64,000 bases of DNA from Adineta ricciae (Eukaryota; Rotifera; Eurotatoria; Adinetida; Adinetidae), in NCBI GenBank assembly GCA_905250025.1, contig CAJNOJ010000056.1, positions 62,001 through 126,000 of the forward strand, written 5' to 3'. Both the position numbers and the translations under genes were made by a program. The notes below the pieces were generated by a model. The model was not told the DNA's origin and ran no database searches. It saw only the letters and a list, made by a program, of their open reading frames with translations. Below, one piece after another: positions 10,531 to 22,701 of the stretch (its first letter is position 1; each line of letters opens with the position of its first letter).

Positions 10531-13376
10531 TGAAAGTCGACATTTCTATTTGTAGGATTTCTCTCTGACATCAAAACATACACACGCGTACGATTCGAAC
10601 AAAATATTTATCATCTAGTCTTCTTTGATTCATTTCTCATTCTTTGTTTTTGTTTTGTTTTTTCTTATTTAACTCGCTCAATAATTGCATAGTTTGCAAC
10701 CAAAAAAAAAATTAGCCATACATCATCCGTTATCGAGAGACTGACAAAGCAGATTGTTATCATCCTTCATTTGGTTCTTTTGTTCATATAATGTTTGTGT
10801 ACGTTTTCGTGTGCGTGTGCTCTTGTTTTTTTTTGCTTCACAACCTATTGTTCTTATTTTTTTTCTCAAACGGAACGCCCTGTTCACGGTAATCAAATAC
10901 AGAATAAAAATCAGTCAAAAAAGAACACTTCTCGTCTAATAGAGTTTCATTCGACTGAGTATCATCAAGTTGATATGTCTTTTTTTTCGAAAGTAGATAT
11001 CGACTTCTTTGAAGTTTAGTCATTTCCGATGTTCTTTCTTTTCAATGACAGCAAATGAACCAATTTGAACTAAACCGAGCATGAATAAAAACGTATTTGC
11101 ATGATGTAATTTACCATTGACAATCTCAGACTTTCACAACGAGAAATGAAATGAACAAATCATTCTCTTCTATTTGATTAAGAAGAAAATGAAGTGAAAT
11201 ATCCAATTTTCTTTGTCAACGTTCAATCATATTTGATGATAATCATCACTTGAATCGAATATGTAAATATCCGTGTTGTTGTTTTTATTGTTTCTTGGCC
11301 TGTTGTTAATTGCCTATAACATACATACACACATGTTGTGAAACGATTCACTGAGCTGATCAATATATGATTATAGAGTAGAAAAAAGAGAAGAACAAGA
11401 GACAAAACGATTTGTTCGTCACACTTATTCTGACCGTGAAATAAGGCGAAATGTCCAATTGGTCTTATCTTACACTCATCATGTGCATAGTTTGCTGATA
11501 TCTTAATAGCGCTCAATTGTCGAAGAGAAGAGGGCTGGCACTTTACTCAATGTCAATGGAACACTATCTCTAACTTAGTGGCTTGTGTCGAGGGACCTCA
11601 TCATCACCTTCTCACTCATATCCAGAAGAAGAAAATCAGATCCATGATAGTAAAAGTAAAGCACAGTACTTGTCGAGTTCATTAATCACCAGGTGTCTGT
11701 ATAGTTCTTCTTGTAAGGTATCCAGTTGTGCAACTTAGTCAAGGCACCAGCTTGATCATTCGATGCGCTTCATTACAATCGAATCAAAATTGAACCATGT
11801 TCAAGTACCTTACTCTCTCTTTCTCTCGTTTTCTTTATTCAATTTTTATTGTTCAATATTTATATAATTGAGACATCGGACGAGAGAGGCTCGGCATCTG
11901 TTACATAGCCTTAAAAAGAAAAGAAGTTATGTTTCTTCTTCCTTTTTCCTTTTTGTTCTTGCTAACTTTGATTTCCATATTAAAGGGAAAAGTAAGTAAC
12001 CACGGGAGAAATGTTGAGTAAACAGATTTGTGCCTTTTGCAGTGATTTTTATCTGATAGGAAAAAAGAAGATATGATCTCGAAAATGTTTATAACCACAT
12101 GTCTTGTCGAGACACTTGTTTTTCAAGAGATGATCATCGTCATAAAGTAAGATGAACAAGAATTTAATTGGATCGATCGATTGATCGATATTTGATAGAA
12201 GATTTGACCCTGTGTCGAACGTCATTCATGGTCAATGAGCACAATCAGTTTGTGTATATGAGCGCGTCTTTCTCTCCCTCTCTCCCTCTTATCTTCTCGC
12301 AAATACCAAACAAGTGCTTAGATGTATATTACCAAGTCTGGAATCTTTCTTACTAAATGATGAATAAGATTAATGAGAGCGGCCTCTTTGCTCATATAAT
12401 GCATTCATAGATTGACTTATCTGTTATGAAGAAGATTTCATATTCATTTTTAAAAGCATAGGAGACAAGTAAAAATGATCTATCACATGCATCTTTTCCT
12501 GATCAATCAGTTATGTTACTTGAATGAACATGCTGTTGTCAAAGTCTATTATCATTATCACACATACGTACACACTTGTTCTCGTTTTCTTCTGTCCAAT
12601 TGAATATCTTTTTCTCTCCTTTTCTCTCTCTCTCGCTTTCGTTTTCTCGATGGTACGATTGATGGCACAGCCAATTAAGGTGCATTTAGCCTCGAGGATA
12701 CCGCTACAGACCAGACACTGTTTGTGCTGTCCATCAAAACGTGTTAGATATCTCATCATAACCATGTTCAATAGAGCCTTTTATTAGACATCTTCATTCG
12801 CAAACAAGTAAGTAGCATATTTCCGTTTGGAGTTTTTTGCCTTGACAAAATAGCTCGAATTAAGTGTGTAAATGATGAGTGAACTACTCACTGTTGCTAC
12901 TTGCTAAAAGGTCTTTTTCTCACCTGGATATATCCATGTGCAGTAGTCGCATTGATTTATGTAAGTGGATGCGTACACATACATACAGAGTGAACTTTTT
13001 CTAATTAATCGTATATGTGTAGATCGTTGAATATACAATGCGCGCGCAAGAGAGAGAGAGAGGGAGAAAAAAAGAAATAGGTGATATCACAAAACTGAAA
13101 CCAGATGCGAGACAGACAGAGAAGAGAGAAGGAAAAGACAAGGGACATATCGAGCGCGTCATAAATTACGATTACGATTATGAGCTCATCATTATTCGAC
13201 GAGACACTTGGTTGAAAGGTAGGTGCATCTCTTTCCTCCGAAGTCATCTTCAGATTCAATGTATGTTCTTCTGCTGTCATGTGATGTCGTCACTTGCTTA
13301 TCAAGACATGATGTATGCCCTTTTCTTTACAGTTGTTTCCAATTTTGACCTTTTTTAGATATACGATTCATTCGAA
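10531..13376. other. 2.8-kb region without recognised genes
   Basis: Between the MAP7 stop and the lectin-STRA6 start. It is AT-rich with many stops in all frames. It contains short low-complexity runs (poly-T near 10850, a GA run near 13047-13063) and a GATCGATC-type palindromic stretch near 12170-12190. ORFs here (for example 12524-12787 and its antisense overlap) lack domain signatures. No tRNA or other RNA could be supported by eye. Confidence 0.5.
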
Positions 13377-16300
13377 ATGTTGATACGATCAATTTTGCTT
13401 CTTTTGGTATTTCTAACCGTGATCTCGTCGAGTACATTGTTTGGCAATTGGAGATCGAAGTTTCGAAAATACAAAACCAAAGCCAAAGATAAAATCACGG
13501 AGAAAATCCATGAAAAATGTAAGTGTCAATCGAAGAAATCTTTTAAGTCAATAATCACTCATAAATAATGTTTCATGTTGTGTGTATTCACTTTGATTTC
13601 TCTTTCATCTCAATCATTAATCTCCAAGTATCGTCTATATAGAAACGTTTATATACATGTATTGAAAGAATAGAAGACAAAGATAGTCGATCTTGAGATA
13701 TACACGCGACAAACACTGTGTGTGTCCTCCGACCCGCGACACAATGCATTTTCAAAGTCAATTATCGTTCATACGACGAGAAGATGATGGTCAAAATATT
13801 TTATGTCTACTATATACACATACATACATTAAGAGGACGACTGTAATGTATTACATATATACAGACACTTGTCTGAACAATTATACACGTGAAAGAGATC
13901 ATCAGACACGCTTGCGTGTACCTTGATTGAGTACTAAATAACTCTAATGGAGACTATTATTGTTATGTACCGGATAAACGAAAAAGCGTTGTTCATTTTT
14001 CAATGCTATTGAAAAATTCGACAATGACAGAACCAATCCGATCATGTTTTGCTATGTCTTGAAATTCGAGTCGATTCATTGAAAATTATGAAAGATTTTA
14101 TAAGGGAATCACGAAGGGTGTCAACTAATCAATTAGTAATTGTAACTGTTCCGTTTAATGGACAGTATCAATTATCGTATCTACTCGTTTTTTTTCCTTT
14201 CGTAGCTCAATGTCCAATTGCATGGCAATATTTCGCTGCCTCGTGCTATTGGAAGTTCCCAATTAAACGTTCATGGAGTGAAGCACGTCACGAATGTGGA
14301 AGATTTCGCGCAGATCTTGTTGTCATCGATAGTGATAATGAATTTGATTATATCGCCAGAAACCTAACCGATCTACGAGAAGATTTCTATGTGGGATTTC
14401 ATTATTTCAACGGTAAAGGCTGAAGAGTTTTGCATTTCATATAAAAATCGTCGCATTTTTAGAATCATGGTCGTGGATTAATGGCCGAGCTTTATCAGAT
14501 TATACATATTATACCGAAGATGATCTATGTGAGAATCGATTGCCAAGCGAACCTCGTCATCGTTCGTGTGGTATTCTTGATCGTGCTCGTCGAGGACGAT
14601 TATGTATGAATGTTGATGTGTGTGATCGAAAATTGAATTTTATCTGCGAAAAAGGTATGTTTCTCATCTTCACTGTTCATTTTGTAGTCTCAATACGAAA
14701 TGATATTTTTTTCTCAGTGGTCGATCGGTGCAGTTCGTTGAATGATATCTGTGGTAAACATGGTCGATGTGTGAATACCGATGACGGTCAATTTCGCTGC
14801 GAATGTCATTTTCTCTACGGAGGAAATCGATGTCGATCAAGTATGAGGAGATGGGGAAAAGAAAGGAGCCGGGTTTAACTTTTCTATTTTGTTTAGTTAG
14901 TCAAGAAGGTGGTCAAGTCATCATGGCAGCAACATTTGTTATTCTTGCATGCATAACTCCGATCCTACTACGATCAATCTATAGAATATTGAAAAAGAAA
15001 TTAGATCGTTCTTCAGCCATCTATGGTAAACTTCATTGTTTAGATAACAGGTAAGAGCAGATTTCATGTCAATATTGATAGTGTCACTCGATTGAGAAAT
15101 TACGTCATCAGGCAATCGATTCTCTATTGTTCTTTGCGCTCGAGAACAATTTCACATGCAAATAATGAACGAACTTCATTTGATTTTAGTATTTTTGGTC
15201 GACCGAAACATAAACTTCGCCATGAAAGAAGACAAGACAAAAGCCTCGACAGCCTTTTCAAATTAATCTCCACTCTTTCCTACACAAACTTCTGCAATTC
15301 ATCCACTTTTCTGCTTATCATCAGTACATTGCTGATCGCAGCATTTTGTCTCATAACTATACCATTCGTTCAATATCGTCTTTCTCTCCCAGCCATATCA
15401 AATCACAGTAGTAATGTGACGTTAACACAAAAACTGAATTCAACTATCCGTCGGCTCTATCAATGTCAACAGTTTGATAATTATGTTTGGCAAAACTTTG
15501 TTTCATTACCATTCGCTGTTCTGGTGACATTCATATGTTCGTGTTTGAGAAAACGCGATACATTCTGTCTGCAATTCTGCAATGGACGCCCATCGATACC
15601 GATACCGTTTAATCTGTTCGATAAACGACAACGTCATGTCATCGCAGCCATCTTCGGCATATCGGCGAACGAAGTCTTGAAAATCTTAGAAGAACTTCTA
15701 GTTCGACTGAATGCGAATTATACCGTCAGTAATGGTGGAATCATCGTTGAACTATTAAAACGAATTGGAGTAGTATTACTCATTGGAATGAGATACTTTC
15801 CAGTACTAGTGACGTAAGTTGTTTTTATCAATGGAAGAAAAGCGAAATTCTGATAATTTTTTTAGTATAAATATTGCGCATCCACTCTCCTATGCTCTTG
15901 GATTGATCTATACATTTCTTGATGGTGCTTATTCGTTAGTTTACACAAGCTATTGTTCGCGTTTTTCGTTATTCCGTTTTGGACGAACATTACTCTTACA
16001 AAAATCGGCTGACGAATTAACTCAAGCAGATATAATTTACATTATTGTTCGAAATTTTCCACATTTTCTATTGATATCATTTGTATTCGTCAAGTTTGCC
16101 TTCTTATTAATGCAACAATTGAAATGTCGGTGTTGTCAACAAGCAACTATGATCGATGGAAAGGTTCATCAAGTTTCATTGGTTTCATCGACCCTTTCTG
16201 TCGATTTATCAGTGCCTGATTATCAAACAAAACCAGAATTTCTCTACACACAAGGTAAATTGTCCGTATAGATTCGAGTCTAATGAAAAATCCGAATGAA

Positions 16301-18019
16301 ATTCTAGGTTTACTGAGCAGTAAAACACCTTCTGACATGTATTATAACAATGTTCTCACACGTCCATTTGCCAAAATCTATCGTTGGCATCGTTATTTCA
16401 CATTTTCCAATCAAATTCTTGCGACTTACACAGTTGTGCTAATTGTTATTCATAATCTCACATGTTTATTAACCTTCTACGGTATTAATACCGTGAAAAG
16501 TTATCTCGATCGTATCCATTTATTAGTGCTCCATCAACTAAACTGGGATATCGATTGGGGTACAACTTTTGTTAATGATCTTTTTCTCTGTTCAATTATC
16601 TCGGTTCTTATTTATTGTTCACAAATTTTCAATGGCTTAATCAAAATTCAACAGCATCTCGTCGCTGCCTATGCCGGAAAGTATCTCGATATTCCTCCTC
16701 GTCATAACTTTTCCAATAATGAGCTCATGTCGAAGTGCTTACACTTCTCTGGTTATCTGTGCGGCTATACAGCATGGGGTTTTATTATATTTTATAAAAT
16801 TTCCTTTGTTTTCTGTCTCCTTCTCCGTCTATGGATTCGTTATGATTCTCGATGGTTTCAGAATATGTTGGCTATATGTTTACCAATCGTATTGGTCTAC
16901 TTATTGAAACATATTCTCATATCTATATTATCCGAATTTGTTTTCTTGCAAAATTTTGGTCGAACACCATCGTTGAACAATCGACGGATCTATTTCATAT
17001 TTAGTTATTTTAACTTTTTCTTCGATTGCTTTCTTGGCATTTTATCATGTTTTATTCGGGTATCCAAAGCAGTTTTAGCTTCGTTTATGTTCATGGGAAG
17101 ATTAGATTACTCATTTATGGGAAGAAATCTCGAACGGTTAGATCAAGGCTACGCCACATATGTTACTTTTATTCATATGGAAGTTATTCATGGACATCCA
17201 CTGATGGGTAAGACATGTGACTCATACTACCTTTGAATATTTCACCATCCGTTGTAAAGGACAGTTGGTAGATAAGAATGAGAAGTATAGAAGAACGTGA
17301 GCCACGATCTCGGTTCGAAACTTATCTTAAGAGACAAAAGCTTGATGATACGATCGTTAAAAATCATCCTCGATGGTTGAGGTGGTTTGATCATGAACTG
17401 GAATCAACTCGGTACTCACGTTTTTGCTTTGAATTTTTCAGTAACTTTTTGTGATATTGTTTGGCATGAGATCGAACGAAAACGTCGCATCAATCAACAG
17501 TCGAAAACCAATAAATTAGTGTATGATAGTATCACACATACACGAGTTCATCTCGCTCGGTTCAAATGGCAACTTTGTTATACACTAGTTCGTAATGAAT
17601 ATTTGAAATTTCTTCGAAAGCATGCGCTGTTAGTTGCAACCAACGGCGCAGGTTTAATATCGTCGACAACAGCAGCCGCTGTTGTTCTAACTGGCAATTC
17701 ATCAGACGAAAAACAACGGAACAATGAACAGCATTCATCGATTTTATTATATGATCGGCCAATAATGAAACAGCCACCGATTCCAGCCAAACGATCCGGT
17801 TATCGATATAATTTTGATTACGAACAGACAAGTGATCTTCGTTTTATCTATCAACAATTGAAATGTTTAACAAACAATGTTGCACAATTGAAGAATCCTA
17901 ATCGACGAGACAATGACGTGGACGAGATTTATCTCTCAGCGGATCAATCCGAAACGAAAAAACAGCCGTCACAAGTAACTTGTACATTTCACAATATGCC
18001 AACCATCCAACGTCGATAG
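13377..18019 (+). CDS. C-type lectin-EGF-STRA6 fusion, multi-pass membrane protein
   Basis: Nine exons: 13377-13518, 14206-14412, 14463-14654, 14718-14840, 14897-15050, 15112-15813, 15866-16254, 16308-17207 and 17442-18019. They total 3387 nt in one frame, about 1128 residues. Exon 1 encodes a signal peptide (MLIRSILLLLVFLTVISSS) and a Lys-rich linker, with a consensus gtaagt donor. Exons 2-3 encode a C-type lectin domain (CPIAWQYFAASCYW, then SWSWING and LNFICEK); classical EPN/QPD and WND calcium/sugar motifs are not seen. Exon 4 is a six-Cys EGF domain. A transmembrane helix follows (residues ~245-270), then a STRA6-like region with about nine or ten hydrophobic segments. STRA6 hallmarks include RYFPVLVT, GRNLERLDQGYATYVTFIHM, HPLMVTFC and ARFKWQLCYTLVRN. 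Human STRA6 (667 aa) takes up retinol from RBP4. The ligand here is unknown. Confidence 0.82.
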
Positions 18020-18315
18020 GACAGTACTTTTTAAATCATCATCATTGTTGTTGTTGCTGTTGTAATACTTAGTTTTTTTTTCTCACTTTTTCAAAAAAAA
18101 AACATTTTAGTTCGAAGAAAATCTCGTGACTTATACAGACATCTATCCGAGAAATCTCGCGTCGAATCTGAAATCCACCATTGAGAGATGTCTCTAATGA
18201 GTCAATCAAAATATCGACCTTGACTCATCGGCCATTTCTAGATGTGTATGAATTGATGCAACGAACGGAAGAGAAAACGAAAAATCTATCGATTAATCAC
18301 GCATAATACCAATAC
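18020..18315. other. Short intergenic region
   Basis: Contains a GTT-repeat stretch (near 18050) just after the STRA6-like stop and the presumed promoter of the phosphatase gene. Nothing else recognised. Confidence 0.5.
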
Positions 18316-19041
18316 ATGGCGGCAGCATTCAGCCGATCTTCGAGATCGTCAAAGACAAATGCAACGTCTTCGTATAGATTATTATCGACAGACAGATCGA
18401 AGAAAAGCACGTCAATAACAAAAACAAAGACAGGTGAAGACGTAATTGATCCAGTCGAACAACGTATTAATCAGATTTACATGCATCTATTAAGCGGAAA
18501 AGCACCACGACATGTTATACCTGCAGAACCGACGCTTGTCTTCCAGAGATTTCTGTTTTTAGGTGGATTGAAATCCTTAAATGACAAAGTAACTCATCCG
18601 ACTATTCTCGATCGATGATGAATATATGTTTTTACTCATTAGGATTATCTCACACGTTTAAATATTACTCATATAATATCAGTTGTTTGGATTCAACCGA
18701 GAGCGGCTTGCATTACGTCAACTATGAAACACCTTTTCATTAAAGCGGATGATTGTACTTCATTCGATATGTCTCCGTATTTCGAGCAAGCTTGTCAGTT
18801 TATTGACGAAGCGCGACAGGCTGGCGGCCGTGTGCTTGTTCATTGTGCTTGTGGAGTATCTCGTTCGTCGACGATCTGTTGTGCATATTTAATCAGACAC
18901 CATTCGATGTCTGTTGAGGAAGCGCTCATTCACCTTCGTTCACGGCGTCATATCATTCGACCGAATGCTGCTTTTCTCCGTCAGTTAATTCAGTATAGCG
19001 AACTAATCGATACTTATAAAAGACGAATAGATGAGAATTGA
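18316..19041 (+). CDS. Dual-specificity protein phosphatase
   Basis: Exons 18316-18588 and 18643-19041 join in phase 0 to give 223 residues, with a 54-nt intron. The Ser/Thr/Lys-rich N-terminus (~1-50) is followed by a DSP catalytic domain. It starts at FQRFLFLGGLKSLNDKDYL and contains the P-loop HCACGVSRSST (HCxxGxxRS: nucleophile Cys, phosphate-binding Arg). The general-acid region is around KADDCTSFDMSPYF. C-terminal helices are SVEEALIHLRSRR and PNAAFLRQL. Size and layout resemble small atypical DUSPs (DUSP14/18/21/28 group) acting on phospho-Ser/Thr/Tyr. The exact orthologue is not resolved. The DnaJ-X gene starts only 87 nt downstream on the same strand. Confidence 0.85.
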
Positions 19042-19128
19042 AAATGTTTTCATTTTCTGTGGAATTTATTTTTATACATAAATCTTTTTTTTCCAGATAA
19101 ATTGAGTTGAAAATTTTATTTTTTGATA

Positions 19129-20693
19129 ATGGCATCAGCATCATCCGGTGATAATGATGATAAAAAGAAATCGGCTGGCGGTGTACGCTCCGGCTTTCTC
19201 GGTAAAACTGGTACAGACGAAGCACCACTAGATAAAACTTATTACAATATTCTCAACGTGTCGCCAACAGCTACTGCGTCAGAAATTAAAAAAGCTTATT
19301 ATTCACTTTCATTACAGTATCATCCCGATCGAACACAAAATCTCAATGATCTCACGCGCCGAGAATATGCAGAAAGATTCAAACAGATTTCTCAGGCTTA
19401 CAGTAAGCGAAAACTTGCACTTTTATTCATTTATCTTTGATATTTGTAGGTATTCTCAGTGATCCTGAAAAGCGAAAACTTTACAACAGGTAAGAAAGAG
19501 CGAGAAATCGAGATATGCAAAAATTGGTTTCGTTTAGATACGGTAAAGATGAACGTCTAGTTAACAATGGTTCGGCAGGATTCAATTTGGAAGATTTCGA
19601 CGCTGAAGAATTCTTTCGACTGATGTTCGGTGGTGAACAGTTCACGAAAATAATCGGTGATTTCGAATTAGCTAAATCATTTAAACATGCGATCAGCGAA
19701 GTGATCAAAGATGCTGAGAACAAAGGTACCGAAGAGACCCGCGAGCAAAAAGAAGAAAAAATGCGCAAACGTTTGGCTTATGCTGAAGAACGCTCTCAAG
19801 CACGTGAAGAACGAATCAAACAATTAGCACAAAATCTAACGTATAAACTGTCCGTTTTTACGGAATCGATTCCGCCGAATGCTAACGAACAACAACAGAA
19901 GGAAGCAATGCATAATTTCACTGAATTAACTCGCATGGACATTCCAAATTTATTGAATGCACCCTATGGTGAACATTTACTACATGCCATCGGATATATC
20001 TATGCTTCGAAAGCAAAATTATGGTTGAATAAGCTCGATTCTCAAGAAGGTCACATTGGTAAACGTGTTTTGGGTTTTGGTAAACATTTTCAATCATCAT
20101 GGAAAGAACGTGTACACGTAGTTAAGGAAACAGTTAAGACAGTGAAATGTGCCGTCGAATGGGGACAGTCGATGTCAAAATTAGCACAAATTGCCGATGA
20201 AGAAGCAGCAGCGAGTGAAGAAGCACAAAACTCTCAATACCCGTTCACACACCATTCGGGTCATTTAGAATATGAAGGTTTTGTTCCTTCAGAATCGACT
20301 GCGTCAACTTCGGCATCAGCATCATCGCAACACGCCAATGCAAGTTCAACAGCATCAGCATCGGCATCAGCGTCGACTACGTCTACATCAGTCAAACATC
20401 ATCGTCAAGGTAAATCTGCATCAGCACAACCACCTGTCCCATTAACTGAAGAAGAAAAACGTAAACTCGAAGCAGACACAGCTGCCAAATCAATGGAAGC
20501 GCTCTGGCGTGCCACCAAACTTGAGATCGAAAGTATCGAACGCGATGTTTGCGATCGAGTACTCAATGAATCAACATGCCATCGAGATACGCGACGACGC
20601 CGATGTATCGCTCTACTGAAAATAGGCGAACTATGGCAAGAAGCACGTGACACACGAGCAAGAACAGCAGCATCATCCTCGGATTCACCATAA
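19129..20693 (+). CDS. DnaJ-X domain J-protein (CAJ1-type Hsp40)
   Basis: Exons 19129-19402, 19450-19489 and 19538-20693, about 489 residues. The start is the ATG at 19129. The J domain is at ~35-110, with [20 protein letters not shown] and the catalytic HPD (QYHPDRT). It is followed by the CAJ1-like [21 protein letters not shown] element and the long DnaJ-X region (charged helix, then [21 protein letters not shown] and the GKHFQSSWK segment). A low-complexity Ser/Ala/Thr linker (~380-420) precedes the C-terminal part [23 protein letters not shown]-proteins stimulate Hsp70 ATPase. The DnaJ-X subgroup is best known from fungi and plants (yeast CAJ1 and DJP1, the latter in peroxisomal import). 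No signal peptide is seen, so it is probably cytosolic. Confidence 0.83.
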
Positions 20694-21110
20694 ATCTTAA
20701 TGATTTCTAGTGCCTTTTTTCCTTTTCCTTTCTAATACTCTTATTTATATTTGTGCGTGTGTGCATACGTTTTCTTTTCTCAGTTCAATGTACGTGTGTG
20801 TGTTGAAAGAAATAAGACAATGTTCCATGGACCGTTTTTGCTTTGTTTTCTTTTCTTTTTTTTGTATTGAAAATCGAATAGACAAAAAGACCAAATATAT
20901 CGTTGCTGGTTTTTATAAACTTCGACCTTTTCGTCAATAACGGACAAAAGAAGAATTTAAATCTATTGTCTATTCGATATATTAAACGAGAACAAAATGT
21001 AGATGAAGTCCCATTACTCTAAACAAACCTTTCTACCGATCCCAGTGTTCAACAGACGCTGCATATCGAAAGACTTCTTTTATCATTTTATTTCACAATA
21101 CAAAAATCTC
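20694..21110. other. Convergent 3' intergenic region
   Basis: Lies between the DnaJ-X stop (+) and the MCAT stop (-). It holds T-rich runs and presumably both 3' UTRs. No gene recognised. Confidence 0.5.
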
Positions 21111-22531
21111 CTAAACATCAATGTGTTTATAGTGCTGATACGCTTTGTTATTATTCAATCGCAAGAGATAACCTAATTGACGTCCAGGACCGCATTCATA
21201 TGTATTCGGAAATGATTCGTGTTGAGGACGTTGATACATTTTATGAATTGATTGCTCCCAAAGGACACTTTTTGTTAACTGTTGACTAAGCGATCGCTTG
21301 ATAGTTGCTATATCACTTGTATGACGTTTTCCTGTCACATTCGACATGACTTGAATTAATGGTGGTTGCATATCGATTTTATCCAATACTTTGATTAATT
21401 TCAGTTTTGCTGATGACATCAATGGCGTATGAAATGCTCCGCTAACAGGGAGATATTTGATTCGACGGATGCCAAATACTTTATAATTATGTGCAATAAA
21501 TTGTAAAGCCTAGAGAAAACGATGTATATATATATATATCAATTACACTATAAAAGAATCGAACCTCTTTATGTCCGGCGAGTACTTTACATTCTGCATA
21601 CATGTGATTAGCAATAGTGATGCAAGGCACATCAATTTTCATGTATTTGTTACACCATTCTCTGGCTGCTTCCATTGCCAACGCTAGTTTTGTCTCGCGA
21701 CCAATGAAAACAGTCATCATACCACTGTTGACTTCGTTCGATGCCGCTTGCATTGCTTCCGCACGTGCTTTTATTAGACGAAGACCGTCTTCATAGGTCA
21801 TACAGCCTGCAAATACTAGCGCAGTTATTTCGCCGACACTAAATCCTGCTGCTACAACACAGTTCTCAACAACCTAAGGAAAATTCTATAGATAAAACAT
21901 ACATTTCGTTGCTCCGTACTTTCTGATCTTCTGCTTTGAGTTTCTGCACAGCAGCTAAGGATGTGACATAAATAGCCGGTTGAGCATAGAGTGTTTGATT
22001 CAAATCTTCAATTGGTCCATTGATACATTTGGAATACAGATCGTAGCCAAGTATTCGATGAGCGACATTAAACATTTCTTTCACATTTGGATAATCAATT
22101 ACTTTCTGTCTGAATAAACGTCATCATTTGTAGAACAAACCTGTCGTGCGATCAAAATCTTACCCCATCCCTAGAAATTGTGTTCCTTGTCCAGGAAATA
22201 GGATAATACTCTTCGTGCTTGGATCAATCGATGGGCGTGGAGAATCTTGCTCATCGAATTCGTCTTCCGTTGCATTATCATCAACAACCGACGTCCTTGA
22301 TTCTTGTTCGAGACGTCGTAACTCTAAACGAGCGAATTGTTCTTGTGTAGACATGTCATCGTACTCATCATTTGCAAACATTCTTTGATCTAATTTGATC
22401 GGTGGCGTTTGCCGTGATTGAGGAGGTGTAGTGCGTCGAACGCTGCGCGCCAAAAGGGATGTTGAACGATGTAAACATCGTATTTGCTGAGATAATGACA
22501 GACAACGAGACGATATTTTTAAGAATACCAT
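21111..22531 (-). CDS. MCAT: Mitochondrial malonyl-CoA:ACP transacylase
   Basis: Four coding exons read right to left: 22531-22164, about 22103-21922, about 21873-21511, and about 21507-21111. The start MVFLKISSRCLSL is basic and Ser/Leu-rich, as expected for a mitochondrial presequence; a poorly conserved acidic spacer follows. The transferase domain opens with ILFPGQGTQFLGMG. It carries the nucleophile elbow GFSVGE (human MCAT also has GFSVGE), a conserved Arg in IKARAEAMQ, and the catalytic His in PVSGAFHTPLM. It loads malonyl groups onto mitochondrial ACP for type II fatty acid and lipoate synthesis. The PLC gene upstream on the same strand ends 170 nt before this start. Confidence 0.88.
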
Positions 22532-22701
22532 TCTGGAAGGAGAAAAATAGATCAATTACCTGTTCGATTCAATGGGTTTTCTTGTTTAATGGATATGCAA
22601 CATAAAAATATTTATTCTACTACATTTTTACACTACAGAGATTAAAAAATAGATTCATCTGACAACCGATACACGACAATCACGAAAACAAAAAAGCAAA
22701 T

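Noticed and set aside
12165-12195. GATCGATC palindromic stretch as a possible recombination or attachment site
   Set aside because: Short, overlapping simple palindromes are expected in this base composition, and no second copy or flanking element was seen.
12511-12787. Overlapping sense and antisense ORFs in the 10.5-13.4 kb gap
   Set aside because: Repetitive Lys/Glu or Ser/Phe-rich readings of a CT/GA-rich stretch; no start context, domain or splice evidence.
13377-13568. Stand-alone 63-residue cationic secreted peptide, antimicrobial-like
   Set aside because: The signal-peptide reading meets a consensus gtaagt donor at 13519 in the phase required by the CTLD exon at 14206, so it is better explained as exon 1 of the lectin-STRA6 gene.
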